DNA of 64,000 bases from an uncultured Mediterraneibacter sp. (GTDB lineage Bacteria; Bacillota; Clostridia; Lachnospirales; Lachnospiraceae). This document shows positions 17,397 to 25,647 of this stretch, in pieces. The notes below the pieces were generated by a model. The model ran no database searches and was not told where the DNA came from. It saw only the letters and a list, made by a program, of their open reading frames with translations. Numbering within the stretch: position 1 is the first letter of the stretch; every line of letters starts with the position of its first letter. Location: positions 62,001 to 126,000 of the forward strand of contig CALWQP010000002.1 of the NCBI GenBank assembly GCA_944383695.1, written 5' to 3'. The position numbers and the translations under genes are program-made.

Positions 17397-19277
17397 CTAT
17401 CTTGTATTCACAGCCGGATGCACTGGCTTCCCATGTTCAAAGAACCTGTCATACCACACGAGGAAGATATACACCGCCCATATCTTGCGGCTGTCGTCCG
17501 TCTTCTCGTTCGTATTCTTTCCCTCCCTGTGGTCATCCAGCATTTTCATGAGCATGTCTGTGTTGAAGAACTTCTTTGCCGCACTTGTCGCAAACATTGC
17601 CCTGACTCTGTTATAATATTTCTCCTCCCTCAGCCATACCCGGATCGGGATCGGAAAGCCCAGTTTCTTTTTCTCTGCCGTCTTACTCCGTATGTTCCTC
17701 TCTGCTGCCGCACGGAGCGCGACCTTTGTCCTTGGAGGCCTCACCTTATAGTCAAGAGGCAGGGTCTCCGCCAGCTCCAGCACCTTCTTGTCAAGGAACG
17801 GCACTCTTACTTCCAGAGAATTGGCCATGCCCATCTTATCCCCCTTCATAAGGATATCATGGACCAGCCAGAGATGCATGTCAACATACTGCATCTTCGT
17901 GACAGGGTCTTTATCCTTAACTCTCTCATATAATGGGCGGGTCACATCCTGGATGCCCGGTCTGCAGCCTTTCTTTAAAATCTTATTTGCTTCCCGCTCT
18001 GTAAAGATATTTGTCGCGTTAGCATAATACCGTTCCTCCAGCGTCTTGCCGTGACGCATGAGGAATCCTCTCCCCTTCATTCCCCGGGGCAGACAGTATT
18101 CTGCAAATCTTCCGAGGAAACGGCGTATCGGAAATGGGATTTTGTTGAAAGCCGTATGCTCCAGAGGCTCACAGTAAATATTGTATCCGCCGAAAAGCTC
18201 GTCCGACCCTTCTCCCGAGAGCACCACCTTCACCTTTTTCGCAGCTTCTTCACTCAGGAAATACAACGCGATCGCAGCCGGATCTGCCACAGGCTCATCC
18301 ATATAATACTGGATATCTGAGAGCTTATCCCAGTATTCATCCGGCGTAATGACTTTGGCGTCGTTCTGCATATTGATGCTTGCCGCAAACTCCTTCGCAT
18401 CCTGGATCTCGCTGTACTGTCCTTCGTCAAAGCCCACCGTGAACGTGCGGTCCACCTGCCCGAGCCAGGTCAGATAGCTGGAATCCACGCCGCTGGAGAG
18501 ATATGACGCCACTTCCACATCGCTGATCTTATGCTTTTCCACGGACTCTTTCATGACCGCTTCCACATCATCGACAACCTCATCAAAAGATTTGGTACAG
18601 GCTCCGGTGAAATTGGGTTCAAAGTACCGTGTGATCTCCATTTTCCCATTTTCATATATGAAATAATGTCCCGGCTGAAGGCAGAACACTCCCTTGAAAA
18701 AAGTCTCATTCGTCGGAACAAACTGGAATGACAGGTAATTGCCAAGGGCATCCTCATTAAAAATCTTGTCAAACTTCGGGTGCTCCATGAACGCTTTGAT
18801 CTCTGATGCGAACATGAGCGTCCCATTCATCTGGGCATAATAGAGCGGCTTGATACCGAAAATATCCCTGGCCCCAAAAAGTTTCTTGTTCTTTGTGTCC
18901 CATATCACAAACGCATACATCCCGCGGAGCCTGTCAACAAGGCTCTCGCCCCACTCTTCAAATCCGTGCACCAGCGTCTCAGAGTCCGTGTTAGACACAA
19001 ATTTGTGTCCTGCTGCCACCAGTTCTTCCCGGAGCTCCTGATAATTATAAATCTCCCCATTGAACACCAGGACCATGCTCCTGTCCTCATTGTAAAGCGG
19101 CTGATCTCCCACAGAAGAAAGGTCGATGATGCTCAGACGCCTGAAGCCGAGCGCCGCATCCTCATCCACATACTTTCCTTCACTGTCCGGTCCCCGGTGG
19201 ATGATCGTGTTCATCATATTCACCAATACCTGTTCTCTGTCTTCCACTTCGCCGACAAAACCTGCGAATCCACACAT
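17397..19277 (-). CDS. asnB: Asparagine synthase (glutamine-hydrolysing)
   Basis: 626 residues. The N-terminal class II glutaminase domain begins MCGFAGFVG, with Cys2 as the nucleophile, and has RGPDSEGKYV and NGEIYNYQELR. The C-terminal ATP-pyrophosphatase domain has the PP-loop SSGVDSSYL, then LSGEGSDELFGGYNIY, GDKMGMANSLEVRVPFLD (landmarks KMGMA and EVRVPFLD). It converts aspartate and glutamine to asparagine; such enzymes also sometimes amidate cell-wall or peptide substrates. Length is typical of AsnB. Ribosome binding site AAAAGGAGAAAATGCT. It ends 69 bp before the SEDS gene start. Confidence 0.95.
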   Translation of the reverse strand: MCGFAGFVGEVEDREQVLVNMMNTIIHRGPDSEGKYVDEDAALGFRRLSIIDLSSVGDQPLYNEDRSMVLVFNGEIYNYQELREELVAAGHKFVSNTDSETLVHGFEEWGESLVDRLRGMYAFVIWDTKNKKLFGARDIFGIKPLYYAQMNGTLMFASEIKAFMEHPKFDKIFNEDALGNYLSFQFVPTNETFFKGVFCLQPGHYFIYENGKMEITRYFEPNFTGACTKSFDEVVDDVEAVMKESVEKHKISDVEVASYLSSGVDSSYLTWLGQVDRTFTVGFDEGQYSEIQDAKEFAASINMQNDAKVITPDEYWDKLSDIQYYMDEPVADPAAIALYFLSEEAAKKVKVVLSGEGSDELFGGYNIYCEPLEHTAFNKIPFPIRRFLGRFAEYCLPRGMKGRGFLMRHGKTLEERYYANATNIFTEREANKILKKGCRPGIQDVTRPLYERVKDKDPVTKMQYVDMHLWLVHDILMKGDKMGMANSLEVRVPFLDKKVLELAETLPLDYKVRPPRTKVALRAAAERNIRSKTAEKKKLGFPIPIRVWLREEKYYNRVRAMFATSAAKKFFNTDMLMKMLDDHREGKNTNEKTDDSRKIWAVYIFLVWYDRFFEHGKPVHPAVNTR

Positions 19278-19728
19278 AGCATTTTCTCCTTTTCACTCCC
19301 GCCCGGCTCTGTACTCCTAATAATAGATAAGGAACCAGTTTCGGTAAGACTTTTTACCTGATCTGATCCCTTATTGCCGTGCTTTGTGTCTCATAAAAAA
19401 TTATAGTTTCTGTACGAATCGGGGTGACAGGATTCGAACCTATTCCTAGCTTCTATGATGATTGCTTTCACGTCAGTCCGTACTGACCAGAAAAACGTCA
19501 TCTTTTAATGAATGATTCTTTTCTTTTATCACGTCGCCATTCAGTCGCCGTGATTTTTTCTGATCATTCTCCTATTATCCTGACTTAATACGAGGGAATC
19601 TCTGTCTCGTATCCCACCCCTTCCAACTGGTAGTATTATAGTCTACCACTCAGTAAAATGCAAGTTCTTTTTTCTCGCCCCCCTTTCCTCAGAAGCCTGC
19701 ATTTCACTCTTTCTGTCCTCTGTTGCAT
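19278..19728. other. Gene-free stretch: asnB leader, attL and left end of the element
   Basis: 19278-19417 holds the asnB leader; TTACCG and TATTAT spaced 16 bp upstream of asnB are a weak promoter candidate. From 19442 the element begins. Near 19540-19560 are two GTCGCC motifs in an inverted setting (TCACG...CGTGA), which recur at the right end of the element. No gene is seen. Confidence 0.6.
19418..19441. repeat. attL, 24-bp att core
   Basis: Identical to 27836-27859, covering the T-arm and acceptor 3' part of tRNA-Pro (core contains GGGGTGACAGGATTCGAA). Only the tRNA 3' fragment is present here, so it is the displaced copy created by integration. Confidence 0.9.
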
Positions 19729-20925
19729 TTAGCCGTTTACTACGCTTTTAGCCTTCTCGAACTCCTCATTCAATCTGCCTGCATCCGCCTTCACTTTTGA
19801 CTGAATTGAATGCTGATACCTGCGTGAACTCTTGATACTGCTGTGTCCGCCCATGCTAATCATGGAAAGGTCGCTGAATCCTTCAATGCTAGAACACAAC
19901 GAAAAATAGGTATGTCTGAGATCGTGAAGTCTGTAGCATGGCAGGTCTGGACAGCTCTTCTGCATGAATGTCTTGAACGTTTTGTATATCCTGTTTGGCT
20001 TCATAGGCGTATACGTATCATGCTGTAAAATCAGAACGTGATTATCCCCCTGGAAGTCTGGTGCTTTTGCCTGTAGTCTGAAATATCTCTTACGTGCTCT
20101 CACGAGAATTTTGTAGAGCGTTCCATTTACTACTAAGGGAACTTTTCTTGTTCCGGCTTCTGTCTTTGTTCCTTTTTCAATCACCCCTTCCTTTGTCGAA
20201 ACCTCTGCCCGTTGTATCATTATGTATGGATTTTCTTCATCAAGTGAAATATCCTCCCATCTCAAGCCCGCAAGTTCTGAACGCCTAAGTCCGCCTCCGA
20301 GGCAGGTCAGTCCTACGATCAATTCAACGTTAATGTTCTTTTCCGCTCTAGCTCGTGCTAGCATTGTCTTGACCTGGTCCATTGTATACGTATGCCCCAT
20401 TGCCTCAGCTTTTCTAGGCAATCTGATGTATGTGGTAGGAAGTATGCCCGTTAGTTGTAAATAGTTATCGCTGATTGCCTGCTTCAATACCACTGACACA
20501 AAGGAAACGTGATTCCGAATAGTCTTAGGAGCTTTACCTGTTGCTATGTAATGGTTCACCATGTCCTGTACGGTCTCTGTCGTTATCTCACTCAGGAAAA
20601 GTTCTCCCAAATGACGCCTGATTCCATCCTCTGCCAAATACATCTGTTCATAGTTCTGTCGTGTGGTTGGAGAAAGAAATCCCATGTACTTCTCTCTGTA
20701 GACCTTTTCGTAGTATTCACGAAAAAGCATTTTCTCTTTGTCAAGGTAGTTTCCGTACTCAATGTTTAAACTCATCTGACAGCAGATTCTGTCTGCCTCA
20801 GCTTTTTTTGTTCCTGCCGGAAGCATTTTGTAACTTCTCCGGCGCACTCCGTCACGAGTCCAGTCTCGGACGATCCTGTATCTAATCCCGGACGGACGCT
20901 TCACCTTTTCAACGTATAGCTTCAT
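19729..20925 (-). CDS. int: Tyrosine recombinase (integrase)
   Basis: 398 residues from the ATG at 20925, which has AAGGTGATACAG in front; a GTG three codons upstream is less likely. N-terminal AP2-like arm-binding domain, a core-binding SAM-like domain (about 65-165), and the catalytic domain. Catalytic set visible: Arg in GGLRRSELAGLRW (about 215), HDLRHTYFS (about 335-343), GGHSSIKSS (His about 361) and the nucleophile Tyr in SRRYQHS (about 370). It should catalyse site-specific integration at the tRNA-Pro 3' end, since its gene abuts attL. It is last in a run of minus-strand genes, directly after the excisionase-like gene. Confidence 0.95.
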   Translation of the reverse strand: MKLYVEKVKRPSGIRYRIVRDWTRDGVRRRSYKMLPAGTKKAEADRICCQMSLNIEYGNYLDKEKMLFREYYEKVYREKYMGFLSPTTRQNYEQMYLAEDGIRRHLGELFLSEITTETVQDMVNHYIATGKAPKTIRNHVSFVSVVLKQAISDNYLQLTGILPTTYIRLPRKAEAMGHTYTMDQVKTMLARARAEKNINVELIVGLTCLGGGLRRSELAGLRWEDISLDEENPYIMIQRAEVSTKEGVIEKGTKTEAGTRKVPLVVNGTLYKILVRARKRYFRLQAKAPDFQGDNHVLILQHDTYTPMKPNRIYKTFKTFMQKSCPDLPCYRLHDLRHTYFSLCSSIEGFSDLSMISMGGHSSIKSSRRYQHSIQSKVKADAGRLNEEFEKAKSVVNG

Positions 20926-20943
20926 CTGTATCACCTTCTTAGT

Positions 20944-21156
20944 TTAGTATGGATTAATCTCGTACTCTACTTTTTCCTCGGAGAGCAAAAGGCTATTCAC
21001 CTCTGCTCTTGAATAGTAATAAGTGTTTCCGATTTTCTTATAGTTGCAGCGGCTATTTAGGAAGGCTCTCAGCTTTCTGCAATCCATATTTAGGTATTCT
21101 CGCTGAATATCCTGAACGCTTAAAAGCTTACGTGCTGTTTTCTTTTTATTGGTCAT
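20944..21156 (-). CDS. Excisionase-like small DNA-binding protein
   Basis: 70 residues. MTNKKKTARKLLSVQDIQREY is followed by a helix-turn-helix/winged pattern (CRKLRAFLNSR...KKIGNTYYYSRAEVNSLL), typical of Xis/MerR-like excisionases that read a target and then a basic wing. It overlaps the upstream gene by ATGA and precedes the integrase by 18 bp, the usual xis-int arrangement. It probably controls excision directionality. Confidence 0.75.
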   Translation of the reverse strand: MTNKKKTARKLLSVQDIQREYLNMDCRKLRAFLNSRCNYKKIGNTYYYSRAEVNSLLLSEEKVEYEINPY

Positions 21157-21503
21157 TGTTTTTCATCCTCCTCAAAAATATAATATATCTCTTCAAGCTG
21201 TTGCTTTGTGATTTTGATGAACCCCGTTCTCTTAACCAGTCTATTGCCCGTACCGCATTTTTGACAGCATTTTCCAATTTTGGGGTTTCTGCAAATAAGC
21301 CTCCCCGCTTTTCTCAATTCAGCCGGAGTAATGCTTCCGATTACCAGATAGCTTTTGGGATAAACCAGAATTTCTACCCGCTTATCAACCACCTCCTCAT
21401 ATGCTTCTCTAATCTCATCCTCAAAAAGTTTCAAATTCATTTCCTGTTTGTAGATTTCGTCTAGCAGTTCATATTTTCTGATGCAAATTATTTTTTTCTT
21501 CAT
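21153..21503 (-). CDS. Unknown protein with a cysteine-rich zinc-ribbon-like segment
   Basis: 116 residues, ATG with AGAAGGAGGTCAAC in front. Helical N-terminus (residues 1-45), then YPKSYLVIGSITPAELRKAGR and CRNPKIGKCCQKCG, a cluster of four cysteines that could bind zinc, and an acidic C-terminus ending in EEDEKQ. The family is not recognised. It is translationally coupled to the excisionase-like gene by a 4-base overlap, so it may take part in control of excision or replication. Its leader is long and rich in hairpins. Confidence 0.65.
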   Translation of the reverse strand: MKKKIICIRKYELLDEIYKQEMNLKLFEDEIREAYEEVVDKRVEILVYPKSYLVIGSITPAELRKAGRLICRNPKIGKCCQKCGTGNRLVKRTGFIKITKQQLEEIYYIFEEDEKQ

Positions 21504-21564
21504 GTTGACCTCCTTCTATGCAAAGGCTACCTTTTCTGTGTCATTCCTGCTCTTCTCCCCTGTA

Positions 21565-21732
21565 GTCCCCTCAAGGGGACAGCATCCGCTCGCCTCCTAC
21601 CGTCGGCTCTCGTCTGTTTTATGCAGGCATTGAATCAGGATGCCACTTTTGTCTTCTGCATTCTAATTGATTAAATTTTTAGTCATCTTTTATTACGAGG
21701 GGGATGACGTTTAAATTTCCTCTTCATCCCCC
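21565..21732 (-). promoter_or_regulatory. Structured leader region upstream of the 21153-21503 gene
   Basis: Contains the perfect hairpin GTCCCCTCAAGGGGAC (21565-21580), GCATCC/GGATGC pairing across about 60 bases (21581-21646), and GGGGGATGA / TCATCCCCC (21699-21707 and 21724-21732). No T-run follows, so these are not simple terminators. It may be an RNA leader, an origin or a transfer site. Confidence 0.45.
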
Positions 21733-21960
21733 TATCGCAAAACCGCCTGAATACCGCCAGTCGTTGAATTCTTTTTCCTCTTGATGATTTCTTTCACGTC
21801 GATTCCGTCGATATCGTTGAAAGAATTTTTTTCTTCAATTTTCCCATTTTTCTTTTTTTCAGAAAAAGTTTCCTCTACTTTATCGCCAGTATCGTCGATT
21901 GCGACTTGACGCCCTTATTTTCTTGTGGTTATGTCTGACGGTTTTCTGTCAATTTTTTGA
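21720..21960. repeat. Element repeat, copy 1 (about 240 bp)
   Basis: Aligns over its length with 25648-25889: a well-conserved core at one end (TATCGCAAAACCGCCTGA, then ACCGCCAGTCGTTGAAT), an AT-rich middle, and a conserved block TGACTTGACGCC... at the other end. This copy overlaps the last codons of the ATPase gene. A minus-strand frame (21732-21914, 60 codons) is open but has no ATG. Confidence 0.75.
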
Positions 21961-23406
21961 TTTTCTCTGCTTCGGTGTCTTCCATATGTGTATCTGCCGA
22001 AACGCGCCAATGTTCTTTATTTCGAAGAAAATCCCTACTGTCTCGAGGTTGGATTTCAACTCATTCAACCGGCGAGATAGCACGTTCGGCTGACCCGGAA
22101 GCAATGAACATTTTATTGCGTTTTTCTCTGCTATGTCACAGAGATCGCCTAGCAGCTGTGTCACCGAGCCTAAATACTCCTTCCTTGAACTCATCAGTTC
22201 CTGCAGGCATTGTGCCACAAGATTTTCTCCAAGAGTTTGCCGATTCACCTCTTTCTGATTTTCCCAGATTATGTTCGCCGTTTCCTCGTCCTTGAGTCCG
22301 AAGATGCGTCCAATCTTTACGGCTACTTCAAACCAGTCCGCCATGCGAGTCCTTTTCTGTAAGGTTACCGGCTCATCATCAGCTAAGACTTCTGAGATGC
22401 AAAGGAAAACCGCACCAAGAATTTTGGGCAAGTCACTTTCAAAGGATTCCTTGAGCTCTCTTTCCGTCTTAATTTCTGATTGCGGAATACGACTCAAATT
22501 AAAAACAATTGAGCGATCCAGAAGATCAGCCTCTCTTGCAACTAACCCGATTCCATTCAAAGAAATGACGCACTGAAGATTCAATGTTATTTCTTCTGTA
22601 TTGCTGTAAAGCCGACGCCTGCTGGACGATCCCCCCGTAATTGCTCTGGCAAGCAGATCGCTTGTCTGTTTAGATATATACGAAAGATTATCCAAAGAGA
22701 TAAAGTAATTATTATGGAGGCGTATTTCTAAGTCTGCGTTGTTTCTAGGTGCACCCATCACGTCCGTGCTTTTCGGGTCTACGATACGTTCGATTCTTCG
22801 CAAAATGCTTGATTTACTACTGCCTTTCTCCCCCTGCAGCACCAGAATCGGCACATTGATTAACGGACTGAAAAATGCAGTTACCAAATAAATGCTGAAA
22901 AGAATATTATCTGCATCTGACTGAAACCTGAAATTTTTTTTGACTAACTCAATTAGATCCCCTGCGCCTGTTTCTCTGTCAGGCTCAACCTGCGGTGCAT
23001 AGGTTGAGTTTTGTAAAAAAACCTTCGAAGGAGTTTTGATGTCTTCATATCCTCTCTCATTTATTATGTACGCCACTCCTCGTGTCGCATCCAGATCATA
23101 ACACAGCCCTCTTGTCGGGCAAAATGCTACCCTGTTCGCCAGATTTCTTTGGAGCGGATGCTTAAACGCATAATGCTCCAATCTCAAGATTGTTTCCTGG
23201 ATGTCTCCAACTGAAAACCACTCTCCGCTCCACTGCTTCATAAGGTCTCTCAGAATCATCAGGAAATCATTGTCTCGTGGGCTATAGACTTTTAACTTCT
23301 CACCATCTTTTACCTCGACCCAGTAGTTTCTGCCTGGAGTAGAAAACGGGCTCAAAATTTTTTTCCTAATGAGCTCTTCTATTACTTCTGCCTGCTTTTT
23401 TGCCAT
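21949..23406 (-). CDS. P-loop replication-type ATPase/helicase of the element
   Basis: 485 residues, ATG with AAAGGAGGTCATAAATATT in front. N-terminal part (1-150) includes CPTRGLCYDLDATRG, seen in plasmid/phage primase-helicase-like ATPases. The Walker A LQGEKGSSKSS is at about 190-200, followed by an acidic NNYFISLDNLS (about 232-242) as the likely Walker B, and then ITGGSSSRRRLYSN (sensor/arginine region). The C-terminal 100 residues look like a winged helix. It probably unwinds or loads replication machinery at an element origin. No primase catalytic motif was recognised. The 23456-23512 dyad lies in its leader. Confidence 0.75.
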   Translation of the reverse strand: MAKKQAEVIEELIRKKILSPFSTPGRNYWVEVKDGEKLKVYSPRDNDFLMILRDLMKQWSGEWFSVGDIQETILRLEHYAFKHPLQRNLANRVAFCPTRGLCYDLDATRGVAYIINERGYEDIKTPSKVFLQNSTYAPQVEPDRETGAGDLIELVKKNFRFQSDADNILFSIYLVTAFFSPLINVPILVLQGEKGSSKSSILRRIERIVDPKSTDVMGAPRNNADLEIRLHNNYFISLDNLSYISKQTSDLLARAITGGSSSRRRLYSNTEEITLNLQCVISLNGIGLVAREADLLDRSIVFNLSRIPQSEIKTERELKESFESDLPKILGAVFLCISEVLADDEPVTLQKRTRMADWFEVAVKIGRIFGLKDEETANIIWENQKEVNRQTLGENLVAQCLQELMSSRKEYLGSVTQLLGDLCDIAEKNAIKCSLLPGQPNVLSRRLNELKSNLETVGIFFEIKNIGAFRQIHIWKTPKQRKSKN

Positions 23407-23447
23407 AATATTTATGACCTCCTTTAACGAAAATCATTTCAGCTAAT

Positions 23448-23512
23448 AAAAAAAACACTTTGCCTGTTGTTTAGATTGACTGAGTTAATCAATTAAATCA
23501 ACAGGCAAAGTG
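23448..23512 (-). terminator. Long dyad with T-run in the ATPase gene leader
   Basis: A perfect 14-bp inverted repeat CACTTTGCCTGTTG (23456-23469) / CAACAGGCAAAGTG (23499-23512); the 29 bases between are themselves nearly palindromic. On the minus strand it is followed by TTTTTTTT. It ends about 40 bases before the ATPase start, so it would terminate readthrough from upstream unless countered: a candidate attenuator or operator. Confidence 0.75.
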
Positions 23513-23764
23513 CCACAAGTGCTACTTTACTCTTTTCATCATTACATCAAAATTGTATACATTATAAGTATTGCATCAATTTATCATCGATTTATTATAA
23601 AAATATCATGTATCAATTTTAACGTTTATTATTAATATTATATAAATATTAACTGAAATAACTTCCGATATTAAATTTTAATACCCTTTCAGGTACTACT
23701 CTACATTATCAAAGAAAGTAACATCTGTCAACCATTTTCTGAATTTTTCCTCATCTGCATTCTA
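23513..23764. other. AT-rich gene-free stretch of the element
   Basis: About 250 bp, strongly AT-rich, with no open frame of note, no clear promoter pair and no repeat that I could see. Such DNA could serve as an unwinding region, but nothing specific supports that. Confidence 0.4.
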
Positions 23765-23884
23765 TTAACGCCTCTTTCGTGTAGCTCTCTTTTCTCCCCT
23801 TGCTATCGCATAAAACATAGCAACTATGTATATTGACTCCAAAAATACTTTGAATAAAAACTCATTACTATTTTCCTTTTTCAT
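23765..23884 (-). CDS. Predicted 39-residue small protein of the element
   Basis: ATG at 23884 preceded by GGAGAGGAGAAGATTTTCAG; stop TAA at 23765. The sequence MKKENSNEFLFKVFLE is followed by SIYIVAMFYAIARG and a basic end KRATRKRR. One hydrophobic stretch suggests a membrane or amphipathic peptide. It overlaps the preceding small frame by 17 bases. Function unknown; the call rests on the ribosome binding site and tight spacing. Confidence 0.45.
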   Translation of the reverse strand: MKKENSNEFLFKVFLESIYIVAMFYAIARGEKRATRKRR

Positions 23885-23972
23885 CTGAAAATCTTCTCCT
23901 CTCCAAAAATTCCATTGCCACTACCAGTATCATGGCAACCCCTATTCCTGCAAAAAATAATAGATACTCCAC
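23868..23972 (-). CDS. Predicted 34-residue membrane peptide of the element
   Basis: GTG start at 23972; GGAGAGGAGGCG at the end of the upstream gene acts as ribosome binding site. VEYLLFFAGIGVAMILVVAME forms a single transmembrane helix, followed by the basic FLERRRF. It lies between the 23977 gene and the next small frame in one tight minus-strand run. Small membrane peptides of this kind in mobile elements can be toxins, holins or regulators, but nothing identifies the function here. Confidence 0.45.
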   Translation of the reverse strand: MEYLLFFAGIGVAMILVVAMEFLERRRFSDEKGK

Positions 23973-23976
23973 TCTA

Positions 23977-24336
23977 CTACGCCTCCTCTCCTTGTGGTGA
24001 GATGATTGTTATCCCATAATCATTCGTAATTATGTATAACCTGACCTCCCATGTCTTTTCCTTTGAAGTTCCAATGCTCTCTCTGTATTCAGCTTCATCA
24101 CTGCGTACGTGATATTTTTCAAGGACTTCCCTCAAATCATTTTCCCTCACTGGTTCTGTGCAAAAGAGAATGAATCCTCCATCATCTTTCTGTGCCTCCC
24201 TCAAATCACCATACACATTATCCAAAATCCCCAGTATGCGCTCTGTCTCTTTTCGGACTGCATCAGGCGCACCGCATTGATCGCACAGGACGTTTACCTC
24301 ATCCATCTGTCTTTTTGTCCAAAAAACTCTTTTCAC
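23977..24336 (-). CDS. Hypothetical protein of the element (119 aa)
   Basis: GTG start at 24336 with AGGAGGCATGAACA in front. The sequence KRVFWTKRQMDEVNVLCDQCGAPDA is followed by a helical part and a beta-rich C-terminus (EVRLYIITNDYGITIISPQ). The CDQCG pair of cysteines could bind metal but is alone. Soluble, no signal. Not recognised. It is 17 bp downstream of the 24354 gene and is followed by two small overlapping frames. Confidence 0.65.
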   Translation of the reverse strand: MKRVFWTKRQMDEVNVLCDQCGAPDAVRKETERILGILDNVYGDLREAQKDDGGFILFCTEPVRENDLREVLEKYHVRSDEAEYRESIGTSKEKTWEVRLYIITNDYGITIISPQGEEA

Positions 24337-24353
24337 TGTTCATGCCTCCTGCT

Positions 24354-24935
24354 CTATAGAATTATGAATTCGTCATTCAAAGCGTCTATGATTAGTTCTC
24401 TTCCATCAAACCGTGACTCATCAAGTTCTCCTACGTACCTGATGTCTATGCATTTTACTTCTCGCTCTGTCAAAGCCAAAATTTCAGGCTTTATCTGTTC
24501 TTCAAGATATCTCTGTCTGCTTTCTCTGTCCTTATAGCAGTATGACTCATATCGTTCAAAATTCCAGATACCTGTCTGGATTATGGCATCACCCATTCTT
24601 TCAAGCAGAGCAAGGTCAGCATTCTCACCGAGATCAATCAAAAGGTATACGTCCTGTTCGTTATGTCTCCTGATCTCGCCCTCGTCCGTTATGTAGTAGT
24701 CCAGTTGTTTTGCCGAATGCTTCCCTGTCTGCTGTGACTCGTACTCCTGCACGATCTCCTTCCACTCTCCCGGATGCAGGAACTGAAATGTTAGTAGCTC
24801 ACGTATCCAGTCCGCTTTACTCTGTGTGTATCCAGACGGTGGGCTATTGATATCATCCATGTCAAAGCATGGGTTTTCTTTATCCCATCTATCCTCACGC
24901 AAAAACCATTCTTCTATTGATGTGTACTCTGTCAT
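24354..24935 (-). CDS. Hypothetical acidic protein of the element (193 aa)
   Basis: ATG at 24935, chosen because GGAGGAAAGAAAAA precedes it and it overlaps the previous stop by ATGA; a longer frame to 25010 is embedded in the neighbouring gene. The sequence begins MTEYTSIEEWFLREDRWDKENP and has a strongly acidic, helical character with TGIWNFERYESYCYKDRES in the middle and a C-terminal beta segment ending NDEFIIL. It has the size and acidity of anti-restriction or DNA-mimic proteins, but no motif proves that. Unknown function. Confidence 0.6.
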   Translation of the reverse strand: MTEYTSIEEWFLREDRWDKENPCFDMDDINSPPSGYTQSKADWIRELLTFQFLHPGEWKEIVQEYESQQTGKHSAKQLDYYITDEGEIRRHNEQDVYLLIDLGENADLALLERMGDAIIQTGIWNFERYESYCYKDRESRQRYLEEQIKPEILALTEREVKCIDIRYVGELDESRFDGRELIIDALNDEFIIL

Positions 24936-25552
24936 TTTTTCTTTCCTCCTCGTTCTCTCTCTGCAAGGATTTTCAGTTCTTTCTTGGTGGGGAACGTTCC
25001 CAACTTCCATTTAGCATTGCTATGCCGGATGCCCATATATAGTGGATGCACCCCCGAAATTTCTTTCGGAAGTCCGTCAGCCACGATCTGTTTCAGGGCT
25101 ACTGCCGGATGCGTTTTCGTCCAAATTTCAAGAATACGCTTCTTCGCAGTATTTACTGCCTTTGAAGTCAAGTGTGAATTTCCCCATGCAATGATGACTT
25201 CCGTATCCTCAGTGTTCAACTGTTCGAAAATTTCTTTCTCCAGAAATTCCAGATTATCTGTGTCTACGAGAAGCCCTCTTGTGCTCAGTCTGGTCGCTGT
25301 GACTTTCGAAAAAAGGTTCACCACCGAGTAAGCCCTCAGCCCCAGTTCCCTCATGTGGTTCTGGATGTGTACGTTTGTAGAATCTTCCACGAAGAAGTTC
25401 TCCTGATTCCTTGTTGGATAGAGCATGATGAAGATTCCTTTTTTCCCTTCCATCCCGTTCAGTTCCTTTGTGTAGAGATATGTGTACTTTCCATCCTCTG
25501 AGGTTACTATTTTTGAAGTTGTCTGCATCTCTCTTTGTACTGTTTTTGCCAT
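24932..25552 (-). CDS. DUF1643-like protein
   Basis: 206 residues. The core KGIFIMLYPTRNQENFFVEDST followed by ELGLRAYSVVNLFSKVTATR and a later EVIIAWGNSH, then a C-terminal PLYMGIRHSN, matches the layout of DUF1643 (COG4333) proteins, in which a P-N/T-x motif, a VVNLF strand and an AWG strand recur. DUF1643 genes are common in phages and islands; their biochemical function is not established. The next gene overlaps its stop, so the two are coupled. Upstream is the dyad GGCAAACTGA/TCAGTTTGCC (25582-25610). Confidence 0.7.
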   Translation of the reverse strand: MAKTVQREMQTTSKIVTSEDGKYTYLYTKELNGMEGKKGIFIMLYPTRNQENFFVEDSTNVHIQNHMRELGLRAYSVVNLFSKVTATRLSTRGLLVDTDNLEFLEKEIFEQLNTEDTEVIIAWGNSHLTSKAVNTAKKRILEIWTKTHPAVALKQIVADGLPKEISGVHPLYMGIRHSNAKWKLGTFPTKKELKILAERERGGKKK

Positions 25553-25581
25553 TGTATTTTCATCCTTTCATCCAAAATATA

Positions 25582-25610
25582 GGCAAACTGAATTTATTCA
25601 TCAGTTTGCC
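25582..25610. repeat. 10-bp perfect dyad upstream of the DUF1643-like gene
   Basis: GGCAAACTGA (25582-25591) and TCAGTTTGCC (25601-25610), loop 9 bases, about 30 bp before the start codon of the 24932-25552 gene. Possible operator or RNA hairpin. Confidence 0.6.
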
Positions 25611-25647
25611 CGTTCGTTCTTTATTGCAAGAGTGACTATTGTGTTTT

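Noticed and set aside
21732-21914. 60-codon open frame in repeat copy 1 (ends with GIQAVLR)
   Set aside because: Composition is protein-like, but there is no ATG, GTG or TTG with a ribosome binding site at its start, and copy 2 is interrupted. Kept only as an observation.
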